Positions 1 through 10,838 of a DNA stretch of 64,000 bases are shown here, one piece after another (position 1 is the stretch's first letter; every line of letters begins with the position of its first letter). The translations under genes and the position numbers were made by a program. Below the pieces are notes generated by a model. The model made no database searches. It had not been told where the DNA came from and saw only the letters and a program-made list of their open reading frames with translations. The DNA comes from Fallopia convolvulus (Eukaryota > Streptophyta > Magnoliopsida > Caryophyllales > Polygonaceae). The stretch lies in contig OZ024719.1 of the NCBI GenBank assembly GCA_964016875.1, positions 70,379,224 through 70,443,223 on the forward strand. Direction: 5' to 3'.

Positions 1-1770
1 ACCCAGTGGGTTAAGAATATCAATTTTTTTTATGATTATTAAAATAATATATTAAATAAATAAATATTTTTAATGGTAAAATATTTTTTAATAATAAAAT
101 ATATTATAATTCACAATACAATTTATATATTTTATAAATAGAATAAATTGGGTCAACCTAACGAGTTTCAGATTTTAACCCTATTAGTTTCGGGTCAATG
201 AATTTTTAGTCTTTCTTTAACCACTCATTTTCGGATCGGATTTTTAACCCTAAAATTTTGGGTCAGGTCTAGTTGAAAACAGGTGCTAAAAATTTTCGAA
301 AACAATATCGCTAGTATGTAGGTAAATGGGTTAAATTCATATGGAGAATGCATAACAGAATATCATCACGTTGACCCACCTAAACGAGAGATCTTTAGCA
401 ACCTCAAGTACGACCACGGGCTTTTCCAAAAACAACTTAATATGTCTTCATATTTGCTCTAATCACGGAAACAAATCTCTAGATCGACTTGAAAAAATTC
501 ATTTGAGAAGATCATCTGAATTGAAATTTTGAGATTTCTTATTTATTTATTTTAAGGGTCAATTAATTTAAACAATTAAATTTGATTAAAGCTACCTAAG
601 AAACAAGGGTTCATAAAGTGTAGCAAATTGTTAACCTATAAATTTTTTGTTCGGACCGGCTGATGTTAGTTTTGAAAATTATTTTAAAACTATTCTTTAA
701 ATTGAAATTAATAAATCCTTTTAAAAAATTAAAATTAATATTTAATAATCAAATTTACCACCCATGGAAACACATTACAAATTTCCTTTTTCATTTATTT
801 TTAAGTGTTTGTTTGTTTGTCAATTTATTAATTTTAGTAATATTTTTCTTTGAATTTAAATTCCTATTAAATAGAAGAGTAATCTAGTTTACCATAGATA
901 AGTTTTATGTCTGTCATTTTTATCTCAACTTCTTCAATTTTAATTTCTAAATAATGGAGTAAATTAGTGCCATGCACTAAAATATTTATTTTTGAAAATT
1001 AGTGCCATGCACTAAAAATTAAGCTCGCTTGGCCGATGAATGAAATTTGCAACTAGTAACCCAAAAGAGGATTCTTGGTAAAAAAAAGAAGAAAAAAAAG
1101 AAACGGAAAACACAAACAGAAAATAAAATAAAAAAAAAGGAAGGTGGAGGAAGAGAATTGGAGGAGCATACTGCATACCTTGGAAGGAGGAGGAGGGAGG
1201 ATCCAGAATCACTTGCACATGATAATTTTAAAGCATAATTTCTCTCAATTTAGTAAATTGATTTTTGGCTATTTCGAACTCGAAGGCATGTTTCCGGTTT
1301 TTATTTTTCACTGGATTTTCAATGTGATTTGCTCTTAAATAATAGGGAGTAAATTTTGTACATTTGGGCTGTATCCGAAAAGAAATTTTATTATAGACAT
1401 CTAAAGAAGAACAAAAAAAAATTGATCTTATAGGAAGCCTAGGGTCAAGGGCTTTTCAGCCTAGCTTGAGTTCAGGTTGGCTCTTTGGATGGCAAAAGGA
1501 GACAGACACTTACAGTGACCCTTTCTCATTGCTTGCGAGATACATGCACCAATATCAGACTTCTCTAAGTACTCCATTTTGAAAATCGATCTATAGGAAC
1601 AATAATAAATGTAGAATATTGTCGAGTTAGACTCGTATCACAAAATGTATAATCCGATCCGATCTATATACACATTATACATATTAGACAAAACTAAGAG
1701 TTACCTGTATTAAAAAGCGGAGCTTTGATTTTGATGGTTCCAAACATGAAGGAAGTCGACAATATGAATT
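1..1770. other. AT-rich intergenic DNA
   Basis: No coding region is supported. The stretch is AT-rich, and its only open frames are low-complexity (Leu/Phe/Lys-rich around 663-887). Positions 1081-1145 are a purine-rich run on the plus strand. The segment 1735-1830 resembles the short repeats at 4204-4380 on the far side of the LINE, so the LINE may have landed in one repetitive locus. Confidence 0.6.
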
Positions 1771-1776
1771 TTTCTA

Positions 1777-4200
1777 TTAAGTCGTGGACATGTGAGAAGT
1801 CGCGAATATGTGAACCAAGACGGAATAGAAGAGTTGGTTTTTTTTGGTAGAAGGAGAGACAGTACTCTCCGGTCCCTCAAGGAAGCATTTTATTAATATA
1901 AAAAAATGGGCTAAGTAGTCAGCAAACGGGATAGCCCGGCCCCTAACATCAGCAAACAGCAAATGTAAAACACCCTCAGGAGGGTCACACAATACATGAA
2001 AGCCTAAGCTAAACGAAAAAGCTAACGAAGTAAGAAAGTAAGCCACATAATTGGCCTCCCTAAAAATATGACGGAATTGGATAGACCAGTCCCTACGAAG
2101 AATGCCTTGGCATTGAGACACCAGGCTAAATAAGGGGTGGTAACGATCTACAGATTTACTTAGTAAGAGATACACCAATTGTGAGTCTAATTCTAAGCAA
2201 ACCCTCTTGTATCCTCGTTCCCAGGCGAGACTGAGGCCCTGTAAGGCACCCCAAAGCTCAGCCATCGGAATTGTACACATACCTATATAATGGACAAAAC
2301 ATACCTGCCATTGTCCATCCGCATCTCGAATGAGCCCACCCGCAGAAGCGGTGCCATCATGTCTCACCGAGCCATCCGTGTTAATCTTCACCCATCCTTC
2401 TCTCGGCAACTTCCAACGAATGAATTCTTCTGTTTTCTTCAAACTCACCATCTTCTGAACTCTTGTGATTGTGTCATATTCCATCACTTGTTTCATAACG
2501 AAATCAGCTCGGTTTCCTGAAAAAGGAGCATTACGAAATACACATTCGTTACGCCATTTCCAAATCCACCAAATCGAGGTCACAAAAATATAAGACCAAG
2601 CAATCCCGCTAGAATGTTGAAGATCACAAGAAATATTTGCCCGAATTCAAAAAATGAAAGGGGACTCGAAAAAGACTTCCTTGGCAAGAGGAGGGTGAAG
2701 ATTTTCCCAAAGACGCGTTGTAATATTACAATCACGCAATAGGTGAATCAACGACTCCTCCTCAGTCACACATATCGAGCAGGATGCGTCAACAGTAAAG
2801 TGTCGTTGGGCCCGCTCTAGATTTGTCAAAATAACGCCCTTGATCACGAGCCAAGAAAACATTTTAGCTCTTTCAGTGGCTTGAATCTTCCACAACAGCT
2901 GATATATAACACGATCCACACAAATCAAATTGCAATCCTGCCGAACCAGCTCATAAGCCGACCTTACAGTGAAGTCTCCTGAGGCAGAAGGACGCCAACT
3001 CAGCACATCAATTATCTCCTGATCAGACGCAACAACAACAACAACTATTCTCAGCAAATCAGAGCTCGACACCAGCTCAGCAAACAAATGCCATTTCCAT
3101 CCCAAATTCGGCTCCCAAAAATGGCATACTGGTTCATTCAAAAGACTTGGTGGAATCTGCTGTGTGGAAACATCAATCAAGCGGTGTTCCCCAATCCAGC
3201 GGTCAAGCCAAAATCGAACAAGCCGGCCATTCCCTACGCACCAGCGTGAACCCGGAATCACAACACAGTCGACACCCGTCTTAATGCTCTTCCACACATA
3301 CGAGACATGAGCTCGATCAGGAAGTGATGGACGGATGTACTTGGCTTGCAACACATCAACCCATAGCTTGTTGGTAGTGGTTAAAAATCGCCAAGCCAAT
3401 TTTCCAACAATCGCTACATTCAGATCGGCCATGGAACGGAGACCCAGTCCACCACAATTTTTTGGACGACAGATTTCATCCCAGCTCACCAAATGCATAC
3501 ACTTTTGCCCCTCAGTGCCACCCCAAATAAAATTCCTAGTCAGGGCATCCACTTTGTTGCAAACTTCCTTTGGTAACAAAACAATTGACATTGAATATAC
3601 CGGAATTGACGACAAAACCGATTTGGCTAAAGTAACACGGCCTGCCATACTAAGAAATCGTCCCTGCCAACCCTTCAGTTTAGCATTGATCTTCTCGATG
3701 AGCGGTACAAAGGTATTCGTTTTAACTTGCTCATGAAAAATAGGCATACCGAGATACTTGCCTAAGTCTCGAGTCACCAAAAAGCCACTTTCCTTTTTGA
3801 GCTCCTCCATATTACATCGTTTCACATTAGGAGAAAGGAAGAGTTTAGACTTTGACGGGCTAACACGCTGTCCCGACGCGGAACAAAATCTATCAAGGCA
3901 GCCTTAGATTATGCGAAGTTGCTCAACAGAAGCTTCGGAAAACAACATAATGTCATCAGCAAAAAGAATATGGGAAAGGCCCGGGCCTCCCCTAGAGAGG
4001 TGAATAGGCTTCCACACCCCTTCAGAAACTAAACGATTAATCATCTGACTTAGCCTCTCAATACAAAGGATGAACAAGTAAGGCGACAAAGGATCCCCTT
4101 GACGAATACCTCTAGACGGAAGAAAAGAGTCAGTCATTTCTCCGTTCCACAAAAGACGGAAAGTGAGCTTAAGACTTTGATAGGTCGTCAATTTACGCAA
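1777..4200 (-). pseudogene. LINE ORF2 fragment: RT - zf-RVT - RNase H
   Basis: One reading frame runs across the whole piece and is broken by only two stops, TAA at 3904-3906 and TGA at 2647-2649. Residues before the first stop carry the RT motif RGIRQGDPLSPYLFI and the catalytic FADD box (FADDIMLFSEAS). The middle part has the GLGLRSM motif and the WSWL/C-x-x-C zf-RVT region typical of plant LINEs. The last part has the RNase H signature (INTDGSVR, then a conserved Glu and DSQLV). No frameshift is visible, so the copy may be fairly young. It is not expected to be functional because it is 5'-truncated. Confidence 0.8.
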
Positions 4201-4203
4201 GTG
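1838..4203 (-). mobile_element. 5'-truncated L1-type LINE, 3' half
   Basis: The minus strand reads, in order, the end of a reverse transcriptase, a zf-RVT zinc-binding region, an RNase H domain and then a short A-run (plus-strand T-run near 1839-1846). This is the normal 3' order of plant L1-type LINEs with a plant-type RNase H. The 5' side stops abruptly near 4203, before the rest of RT and the endonuclease, which fits the usual 5' truncation on insertion. No convincing target-site duplication was found. Confidence 0.8.
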
Positions 4204-4380
4204 AGGTGGCCAACTTCAAAGCTGCGAAACAGGTCACCAATGTGAGTAACGTCCCCGACCTATGCAAGTTAGGTGGTCGACCTCGAGTATGTGAAACAAG
4301 TCGCCAACGTGATCCAGGTCGAAAACGTGGGCATGTCGTCAACGTGAGCCAGGTCCCCGACCTGACAAGAAGGCAGATTG
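4204..4380 (+). repeat. Imperfect tandem repeat, about 67-bp period
   Basis: The segment starting AGGTGGCCAAC at 4204 recurs as AGGTGGTCGACC at 4271. The words GAAACAGGTC / GAAACAAGTC and GTCCCCGACCT recur in the same order, and a further partial unit runs to about 4380. The repeats abut the 5' end of the LINE fragment. Similar wording (GTGAGAAGTCGC, ATGTGAACCAAG) occurs left of the LINE at 1780-1820. The origin is not recognised. Confidence 0.55.
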
Positions 4381-5540
4381 AAAACGCGTGAGAAGATTGC
4401 GCGAGATATCAGATCTGGTTGGTTAAGAAAAGAATCTTCTCAAAACAAGAAAGGACGTGAATCTTGCTTAAGCCCTAAGGAGTTTGTTTATTGTAATATT
4501 TATTTTATCCTTAGGAAGATTTGTATGGATTAAATTTATATTATCTTCCTTAATTAATAAAGGAAGTAATATATCTCTAAACCCTAGTGTGCTAGCCTAT
4601 ATAATTCGTGGTTATTAGGTTAGAAAATGAGTGAGCTGATATTGCATATTAAGAGAGGAAAAACCATGAAATTATACTCCATATTTATGAAAAAGAAAAG
4701 ATAAAGTGACTCGTTCGTGGGATTCGATCGAGTGGTGAGTTCGGAGAGACGTAGGTTTGTTAGACGGGTTGAGGGTTGTGGTTACTCGGTTCACAACGAG
4801 TTCTAGAGTGCTTGGGAAGTAGGTCTAAATCCAGGGTGTTCTTGTAAACAATCCAAAAGATCAATAAAGCAAGCTATGGATTTTAATCCTTCCAAGCGAG
4901 AACTTGGAAGGGAGTGGTTTTCACACTTGATTGATAGAGTTCATCGATCAAGTGTTTCCACTATAAAAAATCATCTTGTCAAGTAAGTCTTTCTTGTAGT
5001 TTATTTCTGTTGCATCTACTTACGAGGTTGACGACTTAGTTGAGGTCGACAACCTAGACGTATAACGATCCTACACCCTGGTATACCCTGCATTCGATCA
5101 CACTAAATCGAGCCTTAAACTAACTAATTGACCTTGTAGGGCACTAACTAGTAACTATAACAAAATGAAAAACTGTGCATAACTCTACAACCCCTCCCTC
5201 AAATTAGAGCTTCGGTAAGTTTTCGTTCCTAACGCTTTTTAGGAGATGTCTGGTGAATGACCAATTTTCGTCCAATTTCCTAACAATTATCGTAGTCTTC
5301 TTGTAATTTCCAACCTACCTTGAGGCGGTGCAACCAATTTCTTCTTCCCAATTACAAGTTTACCTTTCTTTCTCACTCTCTAGTTCTTTTTCTCATTCTT
5401 TCTTCTTCGTTATTGATAGATCGTTCTTTGAATCTATCTAATGTACAAACACGACCATTCAGAATAACCTTTTGCATTTGATGCCAATTGGGTCTCCTTT
5501 TCACTTCATGCCAATCGGGTCAGTTGCCATATGAATTTCA
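4381..5540. other. Unassigned repetitive-looking DNA with two strong palindromes
   Basis: No coding region is visible. Two neighbouring hairpins stand out. One has a perfect 9-bp stem at 4888-4896/4903-4911 with loop CGAGAA. The other has 11 of 12 bases paired at 4924-4935/4943-4954. The surrounding text looks like an LTR or leader of a retroelement, but no terminal repeats or target duplication could be matched. Confidence 0.35.
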
Positions 5541-5610
5541 CATCTCTTTTTTTTGCTGATGATAGCTTATTTTCGCTAAGGCAAACTTGCACGAATGCTC
5601 AACAATAACT
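5541..5610 (+). pseudogene. Short LINE reverse transcriptase fragment
   Basis: The plus strand reads HLFFADDSLFS, the catalytic box of LINE reverse transcriptases, and then meets in-frame stops. Only about 20 residues are recognisable. It is a small relic and its family cannot be fixed. Confidence 0.4.
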
Positions 5611-6029
5611 GAAAAATTCTTAGTACATATGAATGAGCATCTGGTTGAAAAATTCATATGGCAATATCAGAAGTTTGTTTTTATCCATACTGTATTAGCT
5701 CAGCAGGATGCAATCTTCTTGGTAGAGGCTTGGGGTTAACTATGAGAGACTCCTTTAGATTTGGTGTTAATTTGGTTGTCAAACGGGTTCAAGCGCGCTC
5801 AATGGCCAATTGATTTAATGTTTGTTTTATTTATAATTGTTATTTGTAGACGTGTCAATATACATGTGAATGTTGTTGCCTTTTATATAGCTTATTTATG
5901 GCCCAAGTTAGAACACGAGCAAATATTTGGTTTATCTACTTCGTTTGACATACATGCTTTAGCAGAGTTGACATATAATAAAAAAACACAATATTCTTCC
6001 TCAAAAAATTTTGGCACAAAGGAAATTGA

Positions 6030-6067
6030 GGGGTGGGGGTGGGGTGGGGGGTGGGGGGTGGGGGGTT
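6030..6067 (+). repeat. G-rich tract (GGGGTG-type)
   Basis: Nearly 40 bases made only of G with single T interruptions, containing more than four runs of at least four Gs. It is the strongest potential G-quadruplex in the window. It sits between two retroelement relics and has no gene context. Confidence 0.8.
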
Positions 6068-6109
6068 GTCCCAACGGCTTAGTCATCAAGTTTGCTATCT
6101 AGGTAGTAG

Positions 6110-6690
6110 ACGAAATATAGAAACTATCTAGAACCGTGTCGCAAGACGCAAGTATAGTGACGATGGATATCTAGATGTTTCAGCAATTCATATAATCAAG
6201 GGTTAGCAACGATTTGTTGAGCACCTTTGTTGTCACTAGATAAAGTTGGTAGACTTAAGAACTTACACTAAACATCTCCAAGTAGAAAATCAACCCAAAC
6301 TAACTTTGAACTCGTGGAGCCATGCTCATGTATTATGCTTCAATAGATAAGTGTGAAATAGTTGCTAGCTTCTTGGTCTCCCGATCAATCAAAGAGTGTC
6401 TAAAGAACACACAATAAACAATCAAGGTTCTCCTAATATGCAAACAAGCTCCCCAATTTGCATTTATAAAGCTAGTCGGTTTAAGTTGGCCGTGAACATG
6501 ATTAAAATAGTCAAGTGATAGAGTGTATTTCAAATATTTGAGTAAATGAATAGATACAAAAATCTTTCAATCATTACTCTTCTATATTCTTGACCATCTT
6601 TCAAAGGTTCATCCTCATTGATAATAGGAACATGCAAATACATTGCTCTTACCTCTCCAAGGTCGTTGTCATTCAAAATGTCCCAAATAT
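6110..6690 (-). pseudogene. Ty1-copia RNase H remnant
   Basis: The minus strand carries the copia RNase H region. A piece like DPxEYRR (read as DGQEYRR) is followed, after an apparent deletion, by INANWGACLHIRR and VFFRHSLIDRETKKLATIS. These match the usual DADWAGC...FLGNSLISWRSKKQ pattern. NKGAQQIVANP then matches the DNxAAxxIAxNP box. In-frame stops lie after the SIEA residues and in the DNxAA region. The element is dead and truncated at both ends. Confidence 0.7.
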
Positions 6691-6858
6691 ACTTTCTTTA
6701 ACACAAGAAAGTACTCGATTTAGCCCTCTCTCTAACTTAGTAATATCAAACACTAACTCAATAACTCGTTTTTGTGCGCAACTCTAGTCTCCAATGACTA
6801 GATCGAGGTAGAGAGAGCGAGAGAGGTGAGGCTAGGTGCAAGACACCGCCACTGATTC

Positions 6859-7370
6859 TGTAACACCCGGATAATTTATAAGGGATTGAGGTGTTACCTA
6901 TGTCAACAAGAGCTCTTCCTTTTCTGGGTTCACGTGAGAAAGAACTCAGAAGTTAAGCGTGCAGGGGAGAGAGTAGTAATATGATGGGTGACCTCCTAAG
7001 AAGTCCTCGGGTTGGCATGGGATAGCGCTTCTAAGGTCTCAGGCCTTACAAATGGTATCAGATTCGACTCTAGGTTACAAGTGCACTTGGTCCAGATGGC
7101 GGTGACTCGACCTAGAGGACGGTGGTTGGGCCTTGACGAGGACGTCAAGTGTTTAAGTGGGGGAGATTGTAACACCCTGATAATTTTATAAGGGATTGAG
7201 GTGCTACCCATGTCAACAAGAGATTTTCCTTTTCTGGGTTCGAGTGAGGACAAATAACTCAAAAGTTAAGCATGCAGGGGCGAGAGTTCAGAGTAGTACT
7301 AGGATGGGTGACCTCTTGAGAAGTCCTCGGGTTGGCATGAGATAGCACTTCTAAGGCCTCGGGCCTTACA
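6859..7370 (+). mobile_element. Cassandra TRIM element (copy A)
   Basis: A complete terminal-repeat retrotransposon in miniature. LTRs at 6859-7050 and 7168-7370 both start TGTAACACCC and end CTTACA. A primer-binding site (ATGGTATCAG, 7052-7061) follows the left LTR, and a purine tract (AGTGGGGGAGAT, 7156-7167) precedes the right LTR. Each LTR contains a 5S rRNA-like block (GTTAAGCGTGC, then GATGGGTGACCTCC) covering the 5S internal promoter region, the defining trait of Cassandra. There is no coding capacity. No 5-bp target duplication could be found, so one flank may have been rearranged. Confidence 0.9.
6941..7017 (+). promoter_or_regulatory. 5S rRNA-like domain in Cassandra left LTR
   Basis: The block AGAACTCAGAAGTTAAGCGTG through GAAGTCCTCGGGTTGGCA follows the 3' two-thirds of plant 5S rRNA, including the equivalents of the A box, the intermediate element and the C box of the RNA polymerase III promoter. 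It is embedded in a retroelement LTR and is not a genuine 5S gene, because the 5' third of 5S rRNA is missing. Confidence 0.75.
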
Positions 7371-7620
7371 TCTACAATAATGGCATATTTAGACCCTCCA
7401 ACTCCAACAATAGTTCCAGTGATAGCGAGGAACAAAGTGACATGAAAGATGTTACATGCTACAAGTGTCGAGAAAAGGAACACTTTGCTTGGAATTTTTC
7501 CAAAGGTGACGATGATGGGAAAGGGAAGAAGGCATGCATCGTCGCTACATGAGGAAATCCAAACAAAGATGAACCAAAAGGCGAAGTGAGGAGCATATTT
7601 GGGATGGCTAGCTATAGCCA
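7371..7620 (+). pseudogene. Ty1-copia gag zinc-knuckle fragment
   Basis: The plus strand reads a Ser/Asn-rich stretch and then CYKCREKEHFAWNFSK, a CCHC zinc knuckle in which the last Cys has become Phe, followed by a basic tail and a stop. This is the usual C-terminal part of copia GAG. It lies directly between the two Cassandra elements. No matching protease follows, so it is a relic. Confidence 0.6.
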
Positions 7621-7639
7621 CACTGATTGAAGATTATGC

Positions 7640-7979
7640 GACCCAACCCCTAGTCAAACCCGATTTCGACTACCCTTGGTCAAAGACCCTGACGTCCCCT
7701 TTGGATTAGGACTTAGTCTCTTTTATTATTTATTTTCCTATTTTAGCATATTTCTAATTTTAACTTTGTTATATTGGTTGTTGCTAATTTATTATGTCTA
7801 TTTATGGTTTTTGGGCTTTGGACGTTGGACCTTGCTTGCAAACTTAGTCCATTAGCTTTGTTATTGTTAAGCTTTTGGAGCCACCTCTATATAAGGGACC
7901 CTCAAAATCATTTTTTAGTTATTCAAATTTTGAATCCAAACTTTAAGTTGAGAAAACTCATTCTTTGGATCCCTTGTGT
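7640..7979 (+). repeat. LTR-like sequence, host of Cassandra copy B
   Basis: The segment has a TATA-like CTATATAAGG near 7888 and a transcript-like downstream region. It is interrupted at 7979 by Cassandra copy B and appears to resume at 8491-8690. The outer ends of this putative LTR could not be fixed, so the call rests on context only. Confidence 0.35.
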
Positions 7980-8485
7980 TGTAAGGCCCGAATCCTTAGA
8001 AGCGCTATCCCATGCCAACCCGAGGACTTCCCAAGAGATCACCCATCCTGGTACTACTCTCGACCTTGCACGCTTACCTTCTAAGTTCTTTGTCCTCACT
8101 CGAACTTAGAAAAGGAAGAGCTCTTGTTGACATGGGTAGCACCTCAATCCTTTATAAATTATCGAGGTCTTACAATCTCCCCCACTTAAACACTTGACAT
8201 CCTCGTCAAGGCCCAAGAACCGCCCTCTAGGTCGAGTCACCGCCCACTGGACCAAGTGCACACGTAACCTAGAGTCGAATTTGATACCATTTGTAAGGCC
8301 AAGGCCTTAGAAGCGCTATCCCATGTCAACCCTGGGACTTCCCAGGAGGTCACCCATCTTGGTACTACTCTCTCCCCTGCACACTTAACTTCTGAGTTCT
8401 TTGTCCTCACTCAAACTCAGAAAAGGAAGAGCTCTTGTTGACATGGGGAACACCTCAATTCCTTATAAATTATCGAGGTGTTACA
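7980..8485 (-). mobile_element. Cassandra TRIM element (copy B)
   Basis: LTRs lie at 7980-8174 and 8292-8485. Read on the minus strand they begin TGTAACACC and end CCTTACA, like copy A. The primer-binding-site complement (TGATACCATT, 8282-8291) and polypurine-tract complement (ATCTCCCCC, 8175-8183) sit in the expected places. The element is flanked by a perfect 5-bp target duplication, TGTGT, at 7975-7979 and 8486-8490. Both LTRs carry the 5S rRNA-like block. It is complete and well preserved. Confidence 0.95.
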
Positions 8486-8689
8486 TGTGTTATATTACTT
8501 GTTCCATAAAACACAATCTGTCTAGGCTTCTAGCCAAAACGTTGGCTTAGCATCCCATATTCATCACATTGAGTTTATACAAGATCCATCATGTTGGATC
8601 TTTATTAAGGTCAAGAACCCTTTTTCGGTCTAGCTTCCGCATCACCACTTCGTTCAAGATTCCGCACACGATCTAGATCTCTATTCAAG

Positions 8690-10250
8690 GCGTTATTGAT
8701 ACAATTCAGAATCAAGGTCACATTAGAAGAGATGGTTAGTGATGACGATTTCATTGAAACTTTTAAAACTCTTTTAAAAAACTAGTCTTATTCAATTGAT
8801 CAAACAACTTCACAAGGATAATCAAGATATGCAAATTGAATTTACAAAAGTTGATAATCAATGTAATGAAGTGAAGCAACCCCTCAAAAACATGGTCAAA
8901 AGCTCCTCTGTTCCTTGTGGAATATGTAATGAAGCTCAAAGTGAATTAAACTCTCTAAAGAAAATCAATGATGATCTTAGGACTAATGTGATAAATTTGC
9001 AAATTGAAAACGATACCTTTTAAAAGAAATTGAGCAAGGAAAGGGTATTTCTAGGGAAGCACTAGGAGAGGGTCCCAAGTTTATTCCTTAGAGATTTATG
9101 ATAGGCTTTATTGGGGACTGTTCTAAGGACAATAAACATCAAGAGTTTAATGATGTTGAGCTCTATGATATGCGTGCTAGGGAACTTCAAAGCTTAAAAG
9201 ATAAAAACATCCACTTGAATAAGAGGATTCATGTTCTTGAGGGTAGAGAGACTGGTGATCATGAAAACTGCGTGTACTAGTGAGGAGTTGCTCACAAAAT
9301 CTATATCAAACAAGCTAACTAAAGGTAATTAACCAAAAGATATTGATCCCTTAAAGGTCAAGGAACGAAGGGTGCAGAAGAATCACCCTAAGTACTTCAC
9401 GGGAGATTACCTTAAAGCTTGTTGGTATTGTGGGCAAGGGGGACATGTTAAGAAAGAATGCAAGAAAAGGTAAGTCCAAACCGAAAAGCAAAGGACTTAT
9501 GTGAACAAAAGTGACAATGTTAATCAACAACATGCTCCTAAAACCCATAGGAACATAAAACCTAACCCCAGGTCTCATAACAATGATGTGAACTTAGTTG
9601 AATATTATGTTTCTAGCCAAAGGGAATAACATTAGTTTTATCATCAAATCGACCAGGTAAATCGAAGCTTGCTTAGGTCATTAAAACTTAATCCTTTCTT
9701 TTCATGTTGAAATAGACGAGAACAAGAGATGGTACTTTAACAACGGATGCTCAAGTCACATGACCATAAATGGAAGTAATCTCTTCTCACTTCAAGATAC
9801 TGCCAAAGGAAAGAAACATCACTTACCTTGACAAATGTCAAGGTAAGTGATGTTTCTTTCATTGATGGACTTGGTTTCAATTTTTTGAGCATTTTGTTGA
9901 TTTGGGGTGACTAAGGGAACAATGTGGTGACATTCTCTCTAAAAGAATGTCTCATGAAAGACCCATATGGTGAAATTCCAATGAGAGGAAGAAGATATCA
10001 CAACGTCTACGTGTTAGACGTTGTTTACAAACTGACAAATCACTTATGCTTGGTAAATGGTAACAATTTAAAACAAAAAAGATTTGTGGAATAGAAGAGT
10101 TGGTCATGCCAATTCTCATCTTCTTTACAAGTTATTCCAACAAGATCTTGTGGATGGTCTGCCATGTATTCAACCAGACATTGGTAATCTATGTATAGCT
10201 TGTGTAACAGGTAAGCAATCACGTACTTCCTCCAAGTCTAAGTAATGGAA
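8690..10250 (+). pseudogene. Ty1-copia GAG-protease-integrase N-end remnant
   Basis: Recognisable pieces occur in order. A coiled-coil GAG tail with CGICNEAQSELNSL lies at 8796-9023. A second zinc knuckle, CWYCGQGGHVKKECKKR, lies near 9418-9470. A protease-like box, WYFNNGCSSHMT, lies near 9730; the usual catalytic D(S/T)G reads NNG, so the catalytic Asp is lost. The GAG-pre-integrase zinc-binding region, LWNRRVGHA...CIACVTGKQSR, lies near 10085-10230. Stops and frame changes separate the pieces. The sequence then changes abruptly to gypsy-like material. Confidence 0.7.
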
Positions 10251-10279
10251 GAGGGTAAATTCTATAATTATTTGTGGAC

Positions 10280-10479
10280 GTTTTGCTGCACAACAGGTGT
10301 TCGAAGACATGTCTATTCGAAGCTGTATTGCTTTTGTTGAAAGTGTTTAGATGCGTCACACTAGGTTCCATTTGGGTAATCATGTTTTCGACCCTGGAGG
10401 ATTCAGCTCCACGTTCCGTTTCATGAGTCTCCTCCTGATTTCCGACTTGAGGACAAGTCGATTTTCAACGGGGGAGAAT
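10280..10479 (+). pseudogene. Ty3-gypsy polyprotein C-terminal end
   Basis: The sequence PDFRLEDKSIFNGGELI resembles the extreme C-terminus of Ty3-gypsy polyproteins, whose usual form is FPxFxLEDK followed by a Gly-rich end. It runs into a purine tract (ACGGGGGAGAAT) directly next to an LTR start, as expected for the 3' end of a gypsy element. Upstream coding sequence is missing. Confidence 0.5.
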
Positions 10480-10838
10480 TGATACGCTATACGCTACGAT
10501 TATATTAGGATAATTAATTATATTTGTTATCTTTTCAATATTATCCTTACTTGTATTTAGCGATTTGATTTTATCTTGTAAGTAGGGTTATCTTTTAATA
10601 TTTCTGCAATTAGGTTTTCTTGTTAGCTAGATTTTTAGAGTATTATAAATATTTGTTTGAGTTGTTATCAAATCAATCAACAAATCAATGAATTAAGAAA
10701 TTATCCTTTACCCTAAATTTATCTTTCGTTCTTCCTCCCGTGGCAACCAACCACATTTATCGAGCCAAACCCACTTCGTGTATCTCACCCCCTTGACCAA
10801 CAAGGGTTTCGATACGAATCTACACCGGGTCCGTATCA
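10480..10838 (+). repeat. LTR (359 bp), gypsy-type 3' LTR
   Basis: The segment begins TGATACG and ends CGTATCA, perfect 7-bp terminal inverted repeats. A polypurine tract precedes it directly. It contains an AT-rich promoter-like centre and a pyrimidine-rich tail ending ACCGGGTC before the terminal repeat. The paired 5' LTR is not in the window, although a similar LTR-like sequence begins at 24009. Confidence 0.65.

Noticed and set aside
663..887. 74-codon frame near the window start
   Set aside because: Composed almost only of Leu, Phe, Lys, Ile and Asn, as expected from AT-rich DNA, with no promoter or homology.
3335..3736. 133-codon plus-strand open frame
   Set aside because: It is the reverse strand of the LINE zf-RVT region and has no domain.
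5761..6102. 113-codon frame ending in a G-rich repeat
   Set aside because: The tail is translated microsatellite and the rest shows no domain; it lies between retroelement relics.
6941..8430. Genuine 5S rRNA genes
   Set aside because: Only the 3' part of 5S rRNA is present each time, inside LTRs with primer-binding sites and target duplication, so these are Cassandra elements.
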